Position numbers and translations under genes: made by a program. The notes below the pieces were generated by a model. The model worked only from the letters and a program-made list of their open reading frames with translations. It was not told where the DNA came from and did no database searches. A stretch of 64,000 nt of DNA, from the NCBI GenBank assembly GCA_023935145.1, contig CM043699.1, forward strand, positions 142,458,036 to 142,522,035, written 5' to 3'. The DNA comes from Bretschneidera sinensis. Lineage: Eukaryota > Streptophyta > Magnoliopsida > Brassicales > Akaniaceae. Below, piece by piece: positions 1 to 13,674 of this stretch (position 1 is its first letter; the number at the start of each line of letters is the position of its first letter).

Positions 1-300
1 ACAAAACCCACCACGCGCCACCATCAAAACCGTATCGGGTACTCTCTCCTCATAGGCCCCACATAAGACAACACTCACAACCCACGAGATTCACACTTCA
101 CTGCCACCAACTACACATTTTACGTTCTCTCTACCTCGCAGTACTCGTCACGTGCAGAGTTCGTGCCTTTGCCACTAACACTCCATTTCTATAAGCTACC
201 GCTAAAGCCCCTCTTCCCTCTTTTCTTTCTCTCCAGTCTCGACAACGAAGAACACCCCCTAATCTCCTCCCTGAACCCTTTTTTATTTCTACACGCCACA
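1..300 (+). promoter_or_regulatory. Upstream region and 5' leader of the dihydroxy-acid dehydratase gene
   Basis: This stretch precedes the first ATG of the dehydratase. It is C- and CT-rich and has no ATG in frame with the gene; the reading frame is open upstream from 163, but only through non-ATG codons. Such pyrimidine-rich leaders are common in plant housekeeping genes. No TATA box or transcription start can be placed with certainty, and the distal promoter is probably outside the window. Confidence 0.5.
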
Positions 301-3300
301 ATGCAAGCTACCCTTTTATCTCCACGCGCCACCACTCCCACCATTAAACCCGTAATCCCCTCTCATGGGCTCCACCAGAAGAACCGACCCACCTCCCTCC
401 GCATCGTGGCCCAATCGCAGCCGGCTGTCACTGCTGACCCGTCGCCACCACCCATCGCTACCACCAAGCTCAACAAGTACAGCTCGAGGATCACGGAACC
501 CAAATCCCAAGGTGGGTCCCAGGCAATCCTCCACGGCGTGGGCTTATCGGACGCCGACTTGTCTAAGCCTCAAGTCGGGATATCCTCGGTTTGGTACGAG
601 GGAAACACGTGCAACATGCACTTGCTGAGGTTATCAGAGGCAGTGAAGCAGGGAGTGGAAGAGGCAGGCATGGTTGGGTTCAGGTTCAACACTATTGGTG
701 TCAGTGATGCAATCTCCATGGGGACTAGAGGGATGTGCTTTAGCTTGCAGTCAAGGGACTTGATTGCTGATAGTGTAGAGACTGTCATGAGTGCTCAGTG
801 GTACGACGGGAACATATCGATTCCTGGTTGTGACAAAAATGTAAGCTCTTCGTCTTTTCCTTTTTTTTTTGAGTTTCCGTATGATGGGGTTTTGGCTGGA
901 ATGTGTGGCTTTGTGTTATAGTTTAGGTAATTTTCTTTTCTTGGGTACGTTTAATTGCTGGCAAATATAAGGATTTATATGTGTAATTGTTATGATATTG
1001 ACCAAGTTTAAGCTCTGTCTGTGTTTTTGTTCTGTTTATTGGGGTTTCATTCTGACTATGGTTTTTTGCTGAAATCTGTGGTTTTCTGTTGTAGGTTAAG
1101 CAGCTCTCTTTCCGGAGCGTTTATTTATTTTTTTATTTTTTGTGGAGTTGGCAAATGTGTAAGATATATGTTTAATGGGCTTCTATGGGTTTGTGATTGA
1201 AATATGTGATGTCTGTTCAAGCATTTTGCTCCCTCGAGTATCTTTTTTTGTTGGCAAAAGTTGCAACTGTTTCTCTGTTATTCTTGTAATTGTGAATAGA
1301 TTGTAAGTTCTTGCTCCAATGTTTTTGTTCTGCCTTTGCGCTTAGATAGTCTTTTGCAAATAAGTTGTAATTCAACATTGCACCCTTGTATAAACAAGTT
1401 TGCATGCTACTTCAGCTCAGGAACAGCATTTTTCCGTTCATCATTTGTTTTTATATTTTTTTCCTTTTTAAATGACTTTTTGGTGGGGTTGACTTTGTGG
1501 AACAGTTGCTTGTCTTTGCAAAGTAGATTGCATGCTGCGTAATTGTGCAATTACTGAATCTACTGCTATTTATTTTTGTAGATGCCAGGTACAGTTATGG
1601 CAATGGGGAGGCTCAACCGACCAAGTATTATGATTTACGGTGGAACTATTAAGGTTTGATACCTTGCTTTTCTAGATGAAATGTTCTACGGTTTCATTTT
1701 CATAATTGGCTTATTTACACATAACATTTGTAGATTTTGGTATAAAACCTTAGGATCTATTTAGTTGATGGAAATTTCCATCTCCATTTTCTTAACATTT
1801 TCAACATTCTTAACATTGGAAAACAACATTTCTCTTTCCAACATAATATTGGAAAAGTTGGTAAAACACTTTTTTTTTGTTTTCCAATTTTCTTAATTTT
1901 ATGTTGGAAAGAAAAATGCTTTTTAAATTATGTTAAGCTTGTCCAAATTGTTGAAGAAAGTGTTAAGAAAAATAGAGATGAAAATTTTCCACAACTAATC
2001 GCATTCTTAGTGATTACTTTTCTTATAGAACTCTTTAAGTGAAGTGTTGCTGATTTTTATCCTTACAATATTGGTTTAGATAGAACTTTGAGAGGAAAAA
2101 GAATGATATTTTCGTTAGTTCTGAATTCTTCTGCCAATCGTGGTAATTTTTTTTTTCCTGATAAGTCCAAATTGTGGTGAATTTATTACTATGTACTATG
2201 ACGTGCATGCTTTGGTTTGTAGTCTATTTCTGGTATTTTTAAGCTCCACCTGTCTAATTTTGATACTTCCATACAAGTTAATGGTAAGAGTTCTTAAGAT
2301 TCTGAGACAGGTTTGTCTCTTGTTAATTTTGTCTGTCTATGTGGTTGCTAATTCCTCACATCAATATTGGAAAACCGTCATCATTTTTTTAACTATAAGT
2401 TGTCCATTCTAAATAAAACAATCTCGTATGGAGTATCAAATATTAATCATATGTTGGAGTACTTATGAAGTTATGCCTATGATATATGTATTTAAAGTGA
2501 TCAGATCTATGTGTCTTGTCTCCTGTAGATCTCAGTCATACTTTTTCTTTCTTTATCTTGTTGCAAAGAGTTCCCTTTTGATCAAAGTTCTTTTTTTTAA
2601 TAAGTAGATTGATCAAAGTTCTTTTAGGTTTCTCTGCAGCTTTTTTTTTTTGGGTTAAAAGTTAGATATCACCTTTGCCTTAGGTTTTGTTTGTGATTGT
2701 CCGATAGAGACTAGAAAGTGATCTAGTTGTAGTCACCAACAAATTCCCTTGTTGGTTCAAATTAAGCTACATGGTGATAACATGACAGTTGATTTTTTGG
2801 TATCAAGTTTTAGTTTTATTGGTGGATTAGACCAGAAGAAAAGCTCTTCAATCAAATAGTTGGGTGTCTTGTTGATTTAAATCTGCATTTATAGATGTTA
2901 TAATCTGAGAATTGATAGTATGACTTCCTGAAGTAATGTACTTAAAGGAGCAGATCCAAGTAAGTTACATATTTATCAACCATGCTATCCTGTTATGGAG
3001 TGCATCCTTGTGCTTGACAAAAGATGGTTGAGTGACGAAGTTGCAGTATAACGATATTTCAGGTCTCTTATTGATCATTTGTTTATCTTCTATTATAATT
3101 TTTTTTAAGGTGCTGCTGATTTGGTTCTCATGAGTATGTTACCCCGCACAATGAAATATTCTTCTAATGGTCGCATTTCTTGTAATAAGACTTAGTATCT
3201 CAGGGACTGATCAAAAGTTAGTTTTTCAGGAGCCTGTGTTCAATATGTTAAATTGGCAATGAGAGCGTGAGTTTAATCCATGAAACAAGCAATGAGATCA

Positions 3301-6300
3301 CCTGTTTTAAGCAACTTTAGGCATTGAATGTTCTAACCTTTACTCAAAGTCATGTCTAGCTTTCTATCTCTGCACTTTATGTATGTCGTCTACAAGTCGT
3401 ATATTTTTCTTCTCAGTGTTATACACACACAACCATACACATTTATATACATGTATTATATATAAGCACGCTCAAGTGCAGCTAATAACTGAATAGGTGT
3501 TAATGCAGGTGTCCTACTTCAAATTATAGTGGTTAAAAAGTAGGGGGTTTTAAAGGTTCTGATGACTTGCTTTTATATTATTTTTTTGCAGCCTGGTCAT
3601 TTTCAAGGCCATACATATGACATAGTTTCTGCCTTTCAGGTATGATATTCGTTTTCTGTTCCCATATAATTATGTTGCTTGATTTCTTCTTGCACAGATT
3701 TACAGATTCTTACTGGATTTCTGCCTTTACTTGTTTTCTAATTTTTTCTTTGTGACTCTCCAATTTCTACTTCTCTGAGGCCCTTACTGACCATGAATAT
3801 GAATTATGGAGAAATTATATGCCTAGATATATGGAATGCGTCATATTATTAGTATTCTGAAACTATAACTCTTTCCGGTGGCTTAATTTGGGTTTTTACC
3901 TTGACACTATCAAGTGGCCTTTCTTCTGCATACCTCCTGCGTACTTCAGTTGCATCTTGTTCAGAGATTTTTCATTCAGTTATTCGTCTGAGCTTATCCA
4001 ATTTTGGCATTTTCTAGTGATTGTTGATGTGACGGATACCAATTTTGTTATCCCGCATCTGGGAAATTTAGTCTCTGAAACTCCACTCAAGGGAGTGCAG
4101 CTTGGATGGAAAATTCTCGTTGGACTTTCAAGAATCATTTTTTTATTTGCACTGCCAGGCCAGTGAGTTGGTGTGCAGGGCTAAAGCACACAATTTCTGA
4201 GGGTTTTTTTTTCTTTCTAAAGTTTGAAGGTTAAAAATGGCATTGATCCTATGAACTTTTATTCTGAGTTCTGTTGTAGACAAGGTGCAATTAGGGAGTG
4301 CACTGTGGAGCATGCAAGATGCTTGGATGTAAAAAACTTATCTTGTTCTGAGATGCTAAAGTTGGCTATGGAGGATGAAAGAGGAAGTGGGGGAACAGAA
4401 TTTTAAGATAGGATTGTAGCTTCAATAAACCTGTACTGGGCATGAATGGGGTCTGGGAAGCCGGTTAGCATCTGGCTCGTTGATCGTACCGCATAAATAA
4501 ACTTGATTTAAGCCATGGTCCTACCTAAATTGAGTTGGACTGTGTTATTAGAGTTATAAATTAGTCTATATGAAAATTGTTCATGTTGAGTGTATAATGC
4601 ATATGCTTCTTTAATACATATATTTAAAATCTTTGAGTAATGATCAAAAGATAATCAGACCCAAGACAACATCAGCAATTTGTGTGCTATTGAAATGCTT
4701 TGCATCGCATGGGTTCGAACTTCGAATCTTACTGGTTGATTTCTCACGATTGCTTCTGCATATGCTAAAGCCAGCCAAGTGACTTTAATTTGCATTAAGT
4801 TTCCTGGCTTTGGCTAAGTAGCACTCATCACATACATTATCTGGCTTAAAACAGTCCTTCAAAAGGCCGAGATTGTCAAGGATTGGGTTACCACAGTTCA
4901 CTGGTTTAACTGTCCTGCCTGTCAATGTACGGAAACATTGAATAGGGATAAAATATGATGTTGCATGGAAGTTATGCAAGTTACTCATGAAACCAATGAC
5001 TATAGAGGGGTTTGTGTGTTCTGTGAAATCTTCTGTTCTGCTCATTGTGTTTTATGAAATGGCTACATTAGCATGTCACTGGATCAAGGTAGCATTAAGG
5101 CCAATTTTTAATGCTCTAAAACTTCCGTACAATATTTTTGAGAACGAGAAAATAAAGTCAATGGATCAACTCATTTTTGTCGTAGCAAGACAAAAATCTA
5201 CCTTGTGATTTCTGTGTAGAACAAAGGGGACTTTCTGCATGACATATCCAAATGTTCTTTTGATATATGCAAGGAGTTGGGCTTTTGACAATGGATCAAA
5301 CAAAAGGACTAGGGATTTTGATTGTTGCTTCAGTAAGCTGGACATATGTAGGTAGCATAACTTATACATACTTGTACTTTTCAAAAAAGGAGAAAGTGAT
5401 TCAGGTTGGCATCTTCTTCTCTCCATGCTTTTCTTTGGTGGGGGTGGGGCAGGTTCAGAAATTTGTTCTCTACCTAAATTGGCTTTGTAATCTCTTTACT
5501 ATGGGCACATATAGCATGTTTTGTGATGCACTGGTGTAGGCTTGGAGACTTTTGGAGGTATATATTTCTTTTGGTGGGCGCATATGATTACTACTACTTT
5601 ACAACTTATTCTTGATTACCAGAATTCAAGTATGAAAAATCTAAAGCATAAGAAATTAATTCACCAGTACTCTTTTTCATGTCTAACATTTGTTCGTGCA
5701 ACTAAGGTAATTGCTTTTGAAGATATAAAATAAAATTTTAATATGAATTTGTTAAAATATCTAACGGATTTTGTATGTTGATATTTTTCCATTTCTGTAA
5801 ATTAATTTTTGTTTTCTTTTGATTGATGTTATAGTGTTACGGAGAGTATGTTAGTGGATCCATAAGTGAAGAGCAGAGAAAAAATGTTGTCCTTAACTCG
5901 TGTCCTGGGGCTGGGGCTTGTGGGGGCATGTATACAGCTAATACCATGGCTTCTGCTATTGAAGCTATGGGAATGTGTCTTCCATACAGGTAGAGTTGTG
6001 CCCTCACAGGACCACTTAGATCTGCATTCACAAGCCATGCCTTTCTTAATTTTTCCACTAATTTGTTGTTTATTTCTTGAAGCTCTTCAATACCTGCTGA
6101 AGACCAATTGAAGTTGGATGAGTGCCGTTTAGCTGGGAAATATCTTCTAGAATTATTGAAAATGGACTTGAAACCACGAGACATAATCACTCCGAAGTCA
6201 CTACGTAATGCAATGGTTATTGTCATGGCACTAGGAGGCTCTACCAATGCTGTGTTACATTTAATTGCTATTGCAAGGTGAGGAGAATTTTGTGCTATCT

Positions 6301-9300
6301 TCCTTCTAGATGACAGTTATAAAGAACTCTGTAGAGAGCTCATGACGAGATTTGTGTCAGGTCTGTTGGTTTGGAGTTAACTCTTGATGATTTCCAGAAG
6401 GTTAGTGATGAGGTTCCGTTTCTGGCAGATCTTAAGCCCAGTGGCAAATATGTTATGGAGGATGTACACAAGGTGTGAATTTAATAAATATATTGTCTCA
6501 TCATTTTGCTTTTGTTGTGTAATGTTTGCCTTGTTGTGATATAACCATTGCCTTGATTTCCTGTGGTTTGTGACATCTTTCTGTCATTAACAATGCATCA
6601 TGAACTTTTTCTCTCTTAACGAGCTGATGAATATTTGTTTTTATAGATTGGAGGAACACCTGCAGTTATTCACTATCTATTGGAGCTTGGCTTTTTGAAT
6701 GGAGATTGTATGACTGGTATGCAAAGTTTGGATTCTATGGGAGTTTTTGCAATACGTGTTTTTTTCTGTAATATTCTCAAATAACTTTTCATATTTCCTC
6801 ACTAGTCACTGGAAAGACACTGGCTCAAAATGCAGAACAGTTCCCTCATTTACCTGATGGGCAGGTAGGATGGCAGTCTTTTTATTTCCAACCCCTCCCC
6901 CCCCACATATATTAAAAAAGGAACTATAATGTTGCTTTAATTTTGACTAGTATTATGTCTTTGAGGACAGAAAAAAATAATCCAATAATTTCTCTTTTAT
7001 TTTCCAGGACATTATAAGACCTGTGTCAAACCCGATCAAGGAGACAGGCCACATCCAAATTTTACGAGGAAATCTTGCACCAGAGGGTTCTGTAGCGAAA
7101 ATTACAGGAAAAGAAGGGTTATTTTTCTCTGGTACTTTGTTTTTACTGTTATATTAGTCTTGTGATTTGTGGAAGTTGCATGTCCTGCTAAGTTTTTCAG
7201 TTAGATTTAGTCCATTGCTTGCAGATATAATGATGTTAAAACTGTTATTCAGGTCCTGCACTTGTTTTTGAAGGAGAGGAATCTATGATTGCAGCCATCT
7301 CCAAGGATCCTATGAGTTTTAAGGTATTTGTGTCAGTTAGCTTGGCCAATGTGCTATATAATCATTTATCTTTTAGGTTTATATCTTTCATGTGTAAAAT
7401 CAATTTATGGAGTTCTACTCGAACTTCAACAAGTCTTGTAGTAACACATAAATAACTGATGGAATGCCTTTTGTTTTCATTCTTGTGCATGGTAGTTCTT
7501 AAAGCAGGAAGGTCATTGTTGTTAAATGACTTATATATTAAATTGACTCTTTATGGCTTTTGGTCTTTACAATTGTCTATAAAAAGTGGAGCTGTGTTCT
7601 TTTTTTTTAAAATTTATTTTAAAGTCTCAAAATTGGTGAAGAAATTTAACATTTTGGCATCAATTGCTAAGCACTGTTGGCTAGAAATTTGCCTTCCTTT
7701 ATAACCATCTCATCCAGCTTAGTGATATATTTTCTTGTGTGTTGAACATGAAACGCCAATGTGGTCTTTGGCCTAAGAAAGCCATAATTTTGTTAAGATT
7801 TATATCATTTTAACGCGAAGCTGGTGTTGGACTTTTGAACAGAAGACTTATGCTATTTGCCAGACTTCTATTTTGTTATTTGGTTTTGGAAAGTGCAGGA
7901 CGTAAATTAATAGCCTCGTCTCTTGTATCTGAATTTGTAGTTATATTTATGCTTTTCTACATATATAATCATGTTTATTTATTTTCCGAACTAAAGGAAT
8001 TTTACGGCTTTCCTTTATCGCTATTTTTGCAAAAATCTTCCCTCACTCTGAGTGATTGACAGGTCCCTGAAACAAGTATCTTTTCAGGCAACTATTTTCT
8101 AAAGGGTCATTTTTTGAATGATTGAATTTTGTCATTCCCAACATGCGTTATCTCAGCAAACTCTACACATCATGGCACCATTTTCAATTTTAAAACAGCC
8201 TTGCAGCGCAAAAATTGAAATTTAACATGGAATGCTTGTAGGGTCAATCTATCTAATGTATGGTGTGTTTTTTTAATTTTCTCTTTTCAAATTTCTTTGA
8301 AATTAGGAGAGGCTTGCATCCACGAGGGCACAATCAGCATATAATTTTCTTTTTCAAATGCTTCAGTTATATCTATTGTTGCTCAAAGATTATGTGTATG
8401 GTGGAAGCATAAAACATAAAAGGGGAAAAACACTTATAGTGGAAGCTGCATGCAGAGCTGGAAAATCTGATTTTTGCTCATGTTTATCCTGTTCCAGGGA
8501 AAAGTGGTTGTAATAAGAGGAGAGGGGCCTAAGGGGGGCCCGGGCATGCCTGAAATGTTGACACCAACAAGTGCAATAATGGGAGCAGGTCTTGGGAAGG
8601 TATCATTATATTGAATCTGAGTTCTGATATGTGATCAGTGGTCTGGTTGTGAACTGACTTGAATTATGTTATCATATGGTTTTCAGATTGTAAGTTTCTT
8701 TTAATAGTTATTGTTTGTGGTGAGTTTATGAAAGTCTAAGTTAGTCGTCTGCTTTACTTATCCCATTTACTTTCACTTTCTGTTTTGTTTTACCTTAGAA
8801 TAAAATTGGTATTTGCTTTTACCATTAACATATTATTTTCAAGTCATTGCATTTACCTAACTTGATCATGCAAACATTGTTTTTGAGTAACGATTTGTTT
8901 GGAAATTGTTGTTGATATTGCAGGATGTCGCATTGTTGACTGATGGTAGGTTTTCCGGAGGTTCTCATGGATTTGTTGTTGGCCACATATGCCCTGAAGC
9001 ACAGGTTTGTTAACTTGTCTTTCACCAACTGCAGTATAATTCTTGCATCCAGATGGTTGGAGTTTTTACTTTTTATAAGAAACTTTTGCATCCAGCTAAG
9101 AAATTCATATCTTGTAACTTATTGTTTATATTAGCTCTTTGAATGTCACTTAGATATAAGGGAGGACCTTCTTTTTCCTTTCTTTTTTTTTGTGGCGTGT
9201 GATTAAGACATAATCAAAATTCACTGACAAGAAAATTTTCAGCTAAACAGGAGATGATATAAAGATTTTCTCTTTTTTTTCTTCTTCTTTTCTTTGTAGA

Positions 9301-9983
9301 CTAACATTGTAAATATAATAATAATGTTGTAGTTCTTGGAAATCTAGTTAGAACTATGGTAGTATAATATCATCATCCTGGAAGAATGTCGAGCAGTCTT
9401 TGTTATTCTGACGAGGAAATTGTAGATTAGAGAAAGGAGATTAAAACCATTTGATGGAGTGAGGCTTTCTACTGGACCAGGGTGGGCTAGATGTTTTTTT
9501 TGAGTAGTCATTATGAGAAAAGGCAAAATAGAACTAACATTATCTGAGGCAAATGAAGTTTGATAAATAAATTTTTTTTTGGAAATAAGTTGCATTTTTC
9601 TTCCGAAAGTAAAAAAAAAATTGAATCAACTTTTATACCCTTTTGATGTTACTGAAGAATTTATTGCAAATTATTTCCAGGAGGGTGGTCCAATTGGTCT
9701 CATCCAAAATGGAGACATCATCAACGTTGACGTTCAGAACAGGAGAATAGACACCCAGGTTTCAGATGAGGAAACGAAGGAGCGAAGAAAGAAATGGACT
9801 CCGCTTCCATATAAGGCTAACAGAGGAGTTTTATACAAGGTATGAGAGATTTTTAGAATCTGCATTGACAACGGTGTTTTATCTAGTTGATTGCTTTACT
9901 GAAGGAATGAATGTTCTATCTTTGATTCCCAGTACATCAAGAATGTGCAATCAGCTTCAAAAGGATGTGTAACAGACGAGTAA
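301..9983 (+). CDS. DHAD: Dihydroxy-acid dehydratase, plastid (14 exons, complete)
   Basis: Dehydrates 2,3-dihydroxy-isovalerate and 2,3-dihydroxy-3-methylvalerate to the 2-oxo acids, the third common step of valine, isoleucine and leucine synthesis in plastids. Exons: 301-840, 1582-1653, 3592-3639, 5835-5989, 6083-6277, 6361-6472, 6647-6716, 6806-6864, 7008-7131, 7253-7323, 8498-8599, 8924-9004, 9681-9839, 9933-9983. All junctions are GT-AG and phases agree, giving 612 residues, close to the roughly 608 of the Arabidopsis enzyme. The first ATG of the frame was chosen. The first ~35 residues are rich in Ser, Thr and Pro with few acidic residues, as in a chloroplast transit peptide. Iron-sulfur cluster cysteine candidates are C104 (GNTCNMH), C177 (PGCDKN) and C243/C249 (CPGAGACGG). 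The [11 protein letters not shown] active-site loop is encoded by exon 12. No frame break is seen, so the gene looks functional. Intron 3 is the largest (2.2 kb). Confidence 0.96.
1757..2002. mobile_element. MITE-like foldback in intron 2 of the dehydratase gene
   Basis: The two ends form an imperfect inverted repeat of about 45 bases. The left arm begins near TTTAGTTGATGGAAATTTCC at 1759; the right arm, read on the minus strand from about 2002, begins ATTAGTTGTGGAAAATTTTC, and both continue through a CATCTC-ATTTT-CTTAACA block. The interior is AT-rich and non-coding. This is the form of a miniature inverted-repeat transposable element. No clean target duplication was found, so the superfamily is open. 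Confidence 0.5.
4620..5430 (-). repeat. Degenerate retroelement-like sequence in intron 3 of the dehydratase gene
   Basis: Intron 3 (3640-5834) holds short minus-strand reading frames at 4785-5045 and 5166-5426. The first ends in [12 protein letters not shown], which resembles the Cys-x2-Cys-x3-Lys part of the GAG-pre-integrase region of Ty1/copia elements. Just beside it, near 4708-4725, is GGGTTCGAACTTCGAATC, like a Pol III B box. No LTRs or reverse transcriptase motifs are visible. This may be an old copia or SINE fragment, but the support is thin. Confidence 0.25.
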
Positions 9984-10886
9984 TGGAGACTAAACTTTTT
10001 TCGAAGTTATAGAGTGACTGCTGGTGCAAAAGCTACACATTCCATGTTAACATAGGCAGTTATCTATTGGGGCTTATTTTGAGTAATTAAGGAAAGTTAG
10101 TCTTGCTTTTTTCTGTTTCTTTTTATGGTTTTTTTTTTTGAGAAGTATGTCATTCTTGAGAATAGTCAGCTGAGATTTTTATGTTCCGGCTATTGTGTTT
10201 TCTTTTGCTTAAAGATTCATTTCCTGTCAATCTTTTATTTTTGTGGGTTTTCTTTTTGGCTACCCTTTTGAGGAACATGCTGGCAGTTGGGGACCGTCTT
10301 GCAAACTAATTGCTAAAAAATGCCTGATAAATCCCGAAACTAAGTTGCATTTTTCTTCAGAAACAAAAAAAATCAACAGAACTTTAAAAAGGGTGGGGTA
10401 TTTTCAAAATTTAAGCAAAACCCCATGCCTACTTTTTTTTTTTGAAGTTTTGTGAAGAAGAGAGAGGGCAGGTAGGTTTATTGTTTAAATTCTGAAAGAC
10501 CACCTTATTTTTTGAAGTTTTATTGATTAAGTTGAATTTAAATAACTTTCAAACAACACCGTAAGTACTTGCACAACCTTAGCTAAGTAGCTCTCAGGTG
10601 TGAATTCCAATGTAAGGAAGCTTCACTAAGAAAAGCTGTAGCCACTAGAAAATGCTTAGCTAATTCATGGAGGTCAATAGAATTGCAACGTGAACGTGGG
10701 TTTTTAGTTGCTGCTGCTTCATTTGCTATTCTTCTCACCTGGTTGTCTCAATTTGGAGGATTGAGTACGTGTAATCTCTTATTTTTCTTTTCTTTTATTA
10801 AAAGAACTTTTCATTCATTTCCTTCTTTCCAAACATATTAATGAATTTAATGTCAATTTCGGTGCTGGAAGTTATTGGTACCAATA
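9984..10886 (+). other. 3' UTR of the dehydratase gene and spacer
   Basis: The stretch after the TAA stop is T-rich, as expected for a plant 3' UTR, and then becomes unremarkable AT-rich spacer. No conserved reading frame or RNA gene is seen. The poly(A) site cannot be placed exactly. Confidence 0.5.
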
Positions 10887-11369
10887 ACTTGACACAATTC
10901 GGGTTGAGTGTTGGTGTCGTGTCAAAGTTTGGTATAACACTAAATGGGTTGATATGAACATAATATGATTATTAATTGTGTCAAGAAAATTCAACACTAA
11001 CATGATTTGCTTATTAAACGGATAACATGACACAACACACTAACCCATTTAATAAACGGATTGTGTTAGACTCGACACAACTAACATGTTAGACATGATT
11101 AACCAGACACGACTTGTTTTTTATATAAGCAAATATGAGTTATATTACATGAACATCTATCTAATAATTTATAATCCAAATTCTAACATATTCATGATCC
11201 AAATACACATAAAAAGTTTAATTAATAACATAAAAATTATCTTATCAATTATCATCCATATTGAGAGAGAGGAGAGAGTCTGTAAACTCTGTGATGCGCC
11301 GTTATTAAGTGAGTTTGTGAGGGAGTGTTTTGTGCTTGTGATGTAGTGAAAATAAGACTTTTTATTTTT

Positions 11370-11441
<72 letters not shown>

Positions 11442-11690
11442 TTGACTAATTTTTTTTAATATAATAGACATTTTTTAAATGGGTTATAAACAAGTCACGG
11501 GTCATAATCATGTCAACACAACCCATCAAATCTATGAATTTAATCGTGTCATTCGAGTTGGCGGGTCTTCCCGCGACATGACACGATTTTTTCGTGTCAT
11601 AATCATATCGATATGATTACGACACGAATCCGATTACAACACTAACACGCTTTATTTTGTATCATGTTGTGTCCAAAATTACCACCCCTA
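10887..11690. mobile_element. Short diverged hAT element related to the one at 21778-24996
   Basis: Both ends match the ends of the hAT element at 21778-24996. Near the left end CAATTCGGGTTGA is shared, followed by the same series of blocks (GTGTCAAGAAAA, TTAAACGGATAACA, TTTAATAAACGG, GTGTTAGAC). The right 190 bases match in order and end AAAATTACCACCCCTA against AAAATTACCACCCTTA. The left terminus has decayed and no target duplication is obvious, so the left boundary is approximate. There is no transposase; the interior is AT-rich with a long AT microsatellite. It is a non-autonomous member of the same subfamily. Confidence 0.7.
11373..11440. repeat. (AT)n-(AC)n microsatellite
   Basis: About 29 uninterrupted AT units run from 11373 to 11430, followed by five AC units to 11440. 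The array lies inside the short hAT element and is probably length-polymorphic. Confidence 0.95.
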
Positions 11691-13674
11691 CATTTTCTTT
11701 TTATTTATTTATATTGTTTTGGTAAAAAAAATAAAAAAAAATACTAGTATATTAATAAGATACTGTAGAGTTGGAAATCTGCAATAACGTAGCACTTGGA
11801 GTTGGTCTTTGACTTTTGATCTGGGCTTGGATTTGGGCTAATTGCTCAAAAAGTTCGACCAATGCAACAAATGAGTTGGGTTTGTGTAATTAAACGATTG
11901 TCGAGAGCCCGAGACTTGATATGAAAGACCCGACCCGACTAGACCAGTCGACCTAGAATGCATTGAGACAAACTAAACAAAGAGATTGATCTTTTCATCG
12001 TCTTCCTGGGACGCCTTACTTTAGATTCAAAATCTAGGGTTTCTATCAGTAATTTGGATTTGGATTCAACTCAAAAATCAGGTAACTTTCTGAATTTACG
12101 TTTAATTTATTCTCTTCATTCGAAGAAAAAAGTTGCTTGCAAATATCAAATCATGAGCTAGGTTTGTTGTCCCGTTTCACATCCATTTTTTCGCTGATTC
12201 TTTTTTCCCTATCTGATTTATTCAGCTGTTTCGTTTACTTGGGTATTCCCTATTTTTTCCTGAGAAATCTAAATTTCAATTTTAATTTCGGAAAAAGATG
12301 GTGATTCATTTATCTGTCTCTATTTAATATTTGTATTTTGTTTTATTTTATACCAAACATGAGAATTGATTTGCAAATGAATTTTTATTTTAATTCAATT
12401 ACAAATGAACGAGGTGTGAGTTCATTTGCATCATTATTTTAATTCAATTGAAAATCAATTGAATTCACATGCATCAAACTTTTATTTTGGTGTATGTTAA
12501 ATTTCCATCCATAGTTTTTCCTTTTGTCTTTTTTTAATAATAATTTATATTCCGTTTTATTTTATATCCGTAATTTCACTGAATATTGTGCGCGTCTATG
12601 TTATATCCTAAAGTTAAATGTCAAATTGTGCTTCTTTATCACTATACTTTCCTTTGATTTGGTTTTATGCTTCAAAATGATCACTTGATAGATTTAATTG
12701 GGAATTTCGTTTTCTGACTATTTACCACCTGCTTAGTCACTTATCAAAATTGTCTTTTTCTTCACCATTTTATTTTGTTTTGCTTTGGTTTTCGGTTTTA
12801 TTTTATTATGCTGTCTAGCAGTCTAGGTAATATCATGCTTTAGCATCATATTCATTATAACATGCTCATTTCGTGTATGGACACGAGTTTTCTTCTGAAC
12901 CCTTTTATATGCTATTTCACGCCCTCTAGGGCTATATTTTGGGCTAAGTCATCATACTTTCTTTTTCTAACTTCTGTTTTGGGTCTTCAATGCATGTATT
13001 ATTTTTAATCTCCTGTCTTATATTGATTTGTGTTATGATAGGGAGTTTCTTGTTAGCTTAAGTGAAGGGTTTTGGTTAACATTACCATTCAGCAAAACAA
13101 AAGCATCTGGCTCTGTTTTTTATTCATCTATTTTTTTGCACAGTATAATTCCTGTCTTCTTTTGATTTCTTCCTGTCCCTACATGTTAAGTTCTCAGTAT
13201 TCTAGGTCTCGGGATGTTTTCGGAGTGTGATGTTCTTTAGTTCCTCATGTCTGGATTCTGCTCGTTTAAGAGGTTGTCTATGTGCCTCTTTGCATGGTAC
13301 TAGTTCTTTGACTGGGCTTGTTGAATTCAGCCAGTGCAGAAACACTTGATTCACAGCCCACTGATTAGTTTGTTTCTTTCGCAGCAGATTAACCAGTCAA
13401 TCATCAGGTTGATTTCTTACTAAAAAGAAAAAATCCGAGTTTGCTTTCTTATTTATCATGATGTATGCATTTGCTTACATTATGATTGGATAATCTTCGT
13501 GGATTTATTTTAAGATGTGTTCTGAGGCTTATTTTCTATTTTCATTTGTGTTCGTGCAGTGTTTGGATTATTAGCAGCTCTTGTCATGAATATCAAGTTG
13601 TTAGTTAGTCAAGCCTGTTTCTGAATTTGTTGATTGGATGTCATGGACTTAAATTTTTTCTCTACTGTTACAGG
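11691..13674 (+). promoter_or_regulatory. Promoter region and split 5' leader of the RING-H2 gene
   Basis: No coding frame is seen here. Around 12000-12081 the sequence looks like a leader exon and is followed by CAG/GTAACT, a good splice donor at 12082. A second possible leader piece ends at CATCAG/GTTGAT near 13408. The last acceptor is the TACAG ending at 13673, one base before the start codon at 13675. The RING gene therefore probably has a spliced leader with an intron of 1 kb or more. The T-rich sequence between fits plant introns. Exact exon limits need transcript data. Confidence 0.5.

Noticed and set aside
163..300. Upstream extension of the dehydratase frame
   Set aside because: No ATG lies in it; the first codon of the open stretch is GTG. 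The ATG at 301 begins a credible transit peptide and gives the family's usual length.
5837..6247. 136-codon minus-strand frame
   Set aside because: Antisense shadow of dehydratase exons 4 and 5.
11169..11471. 100-codon minus-strand frame
   Set aside because: Mostly Ile-Tyr repeats from the AT microsatellite.
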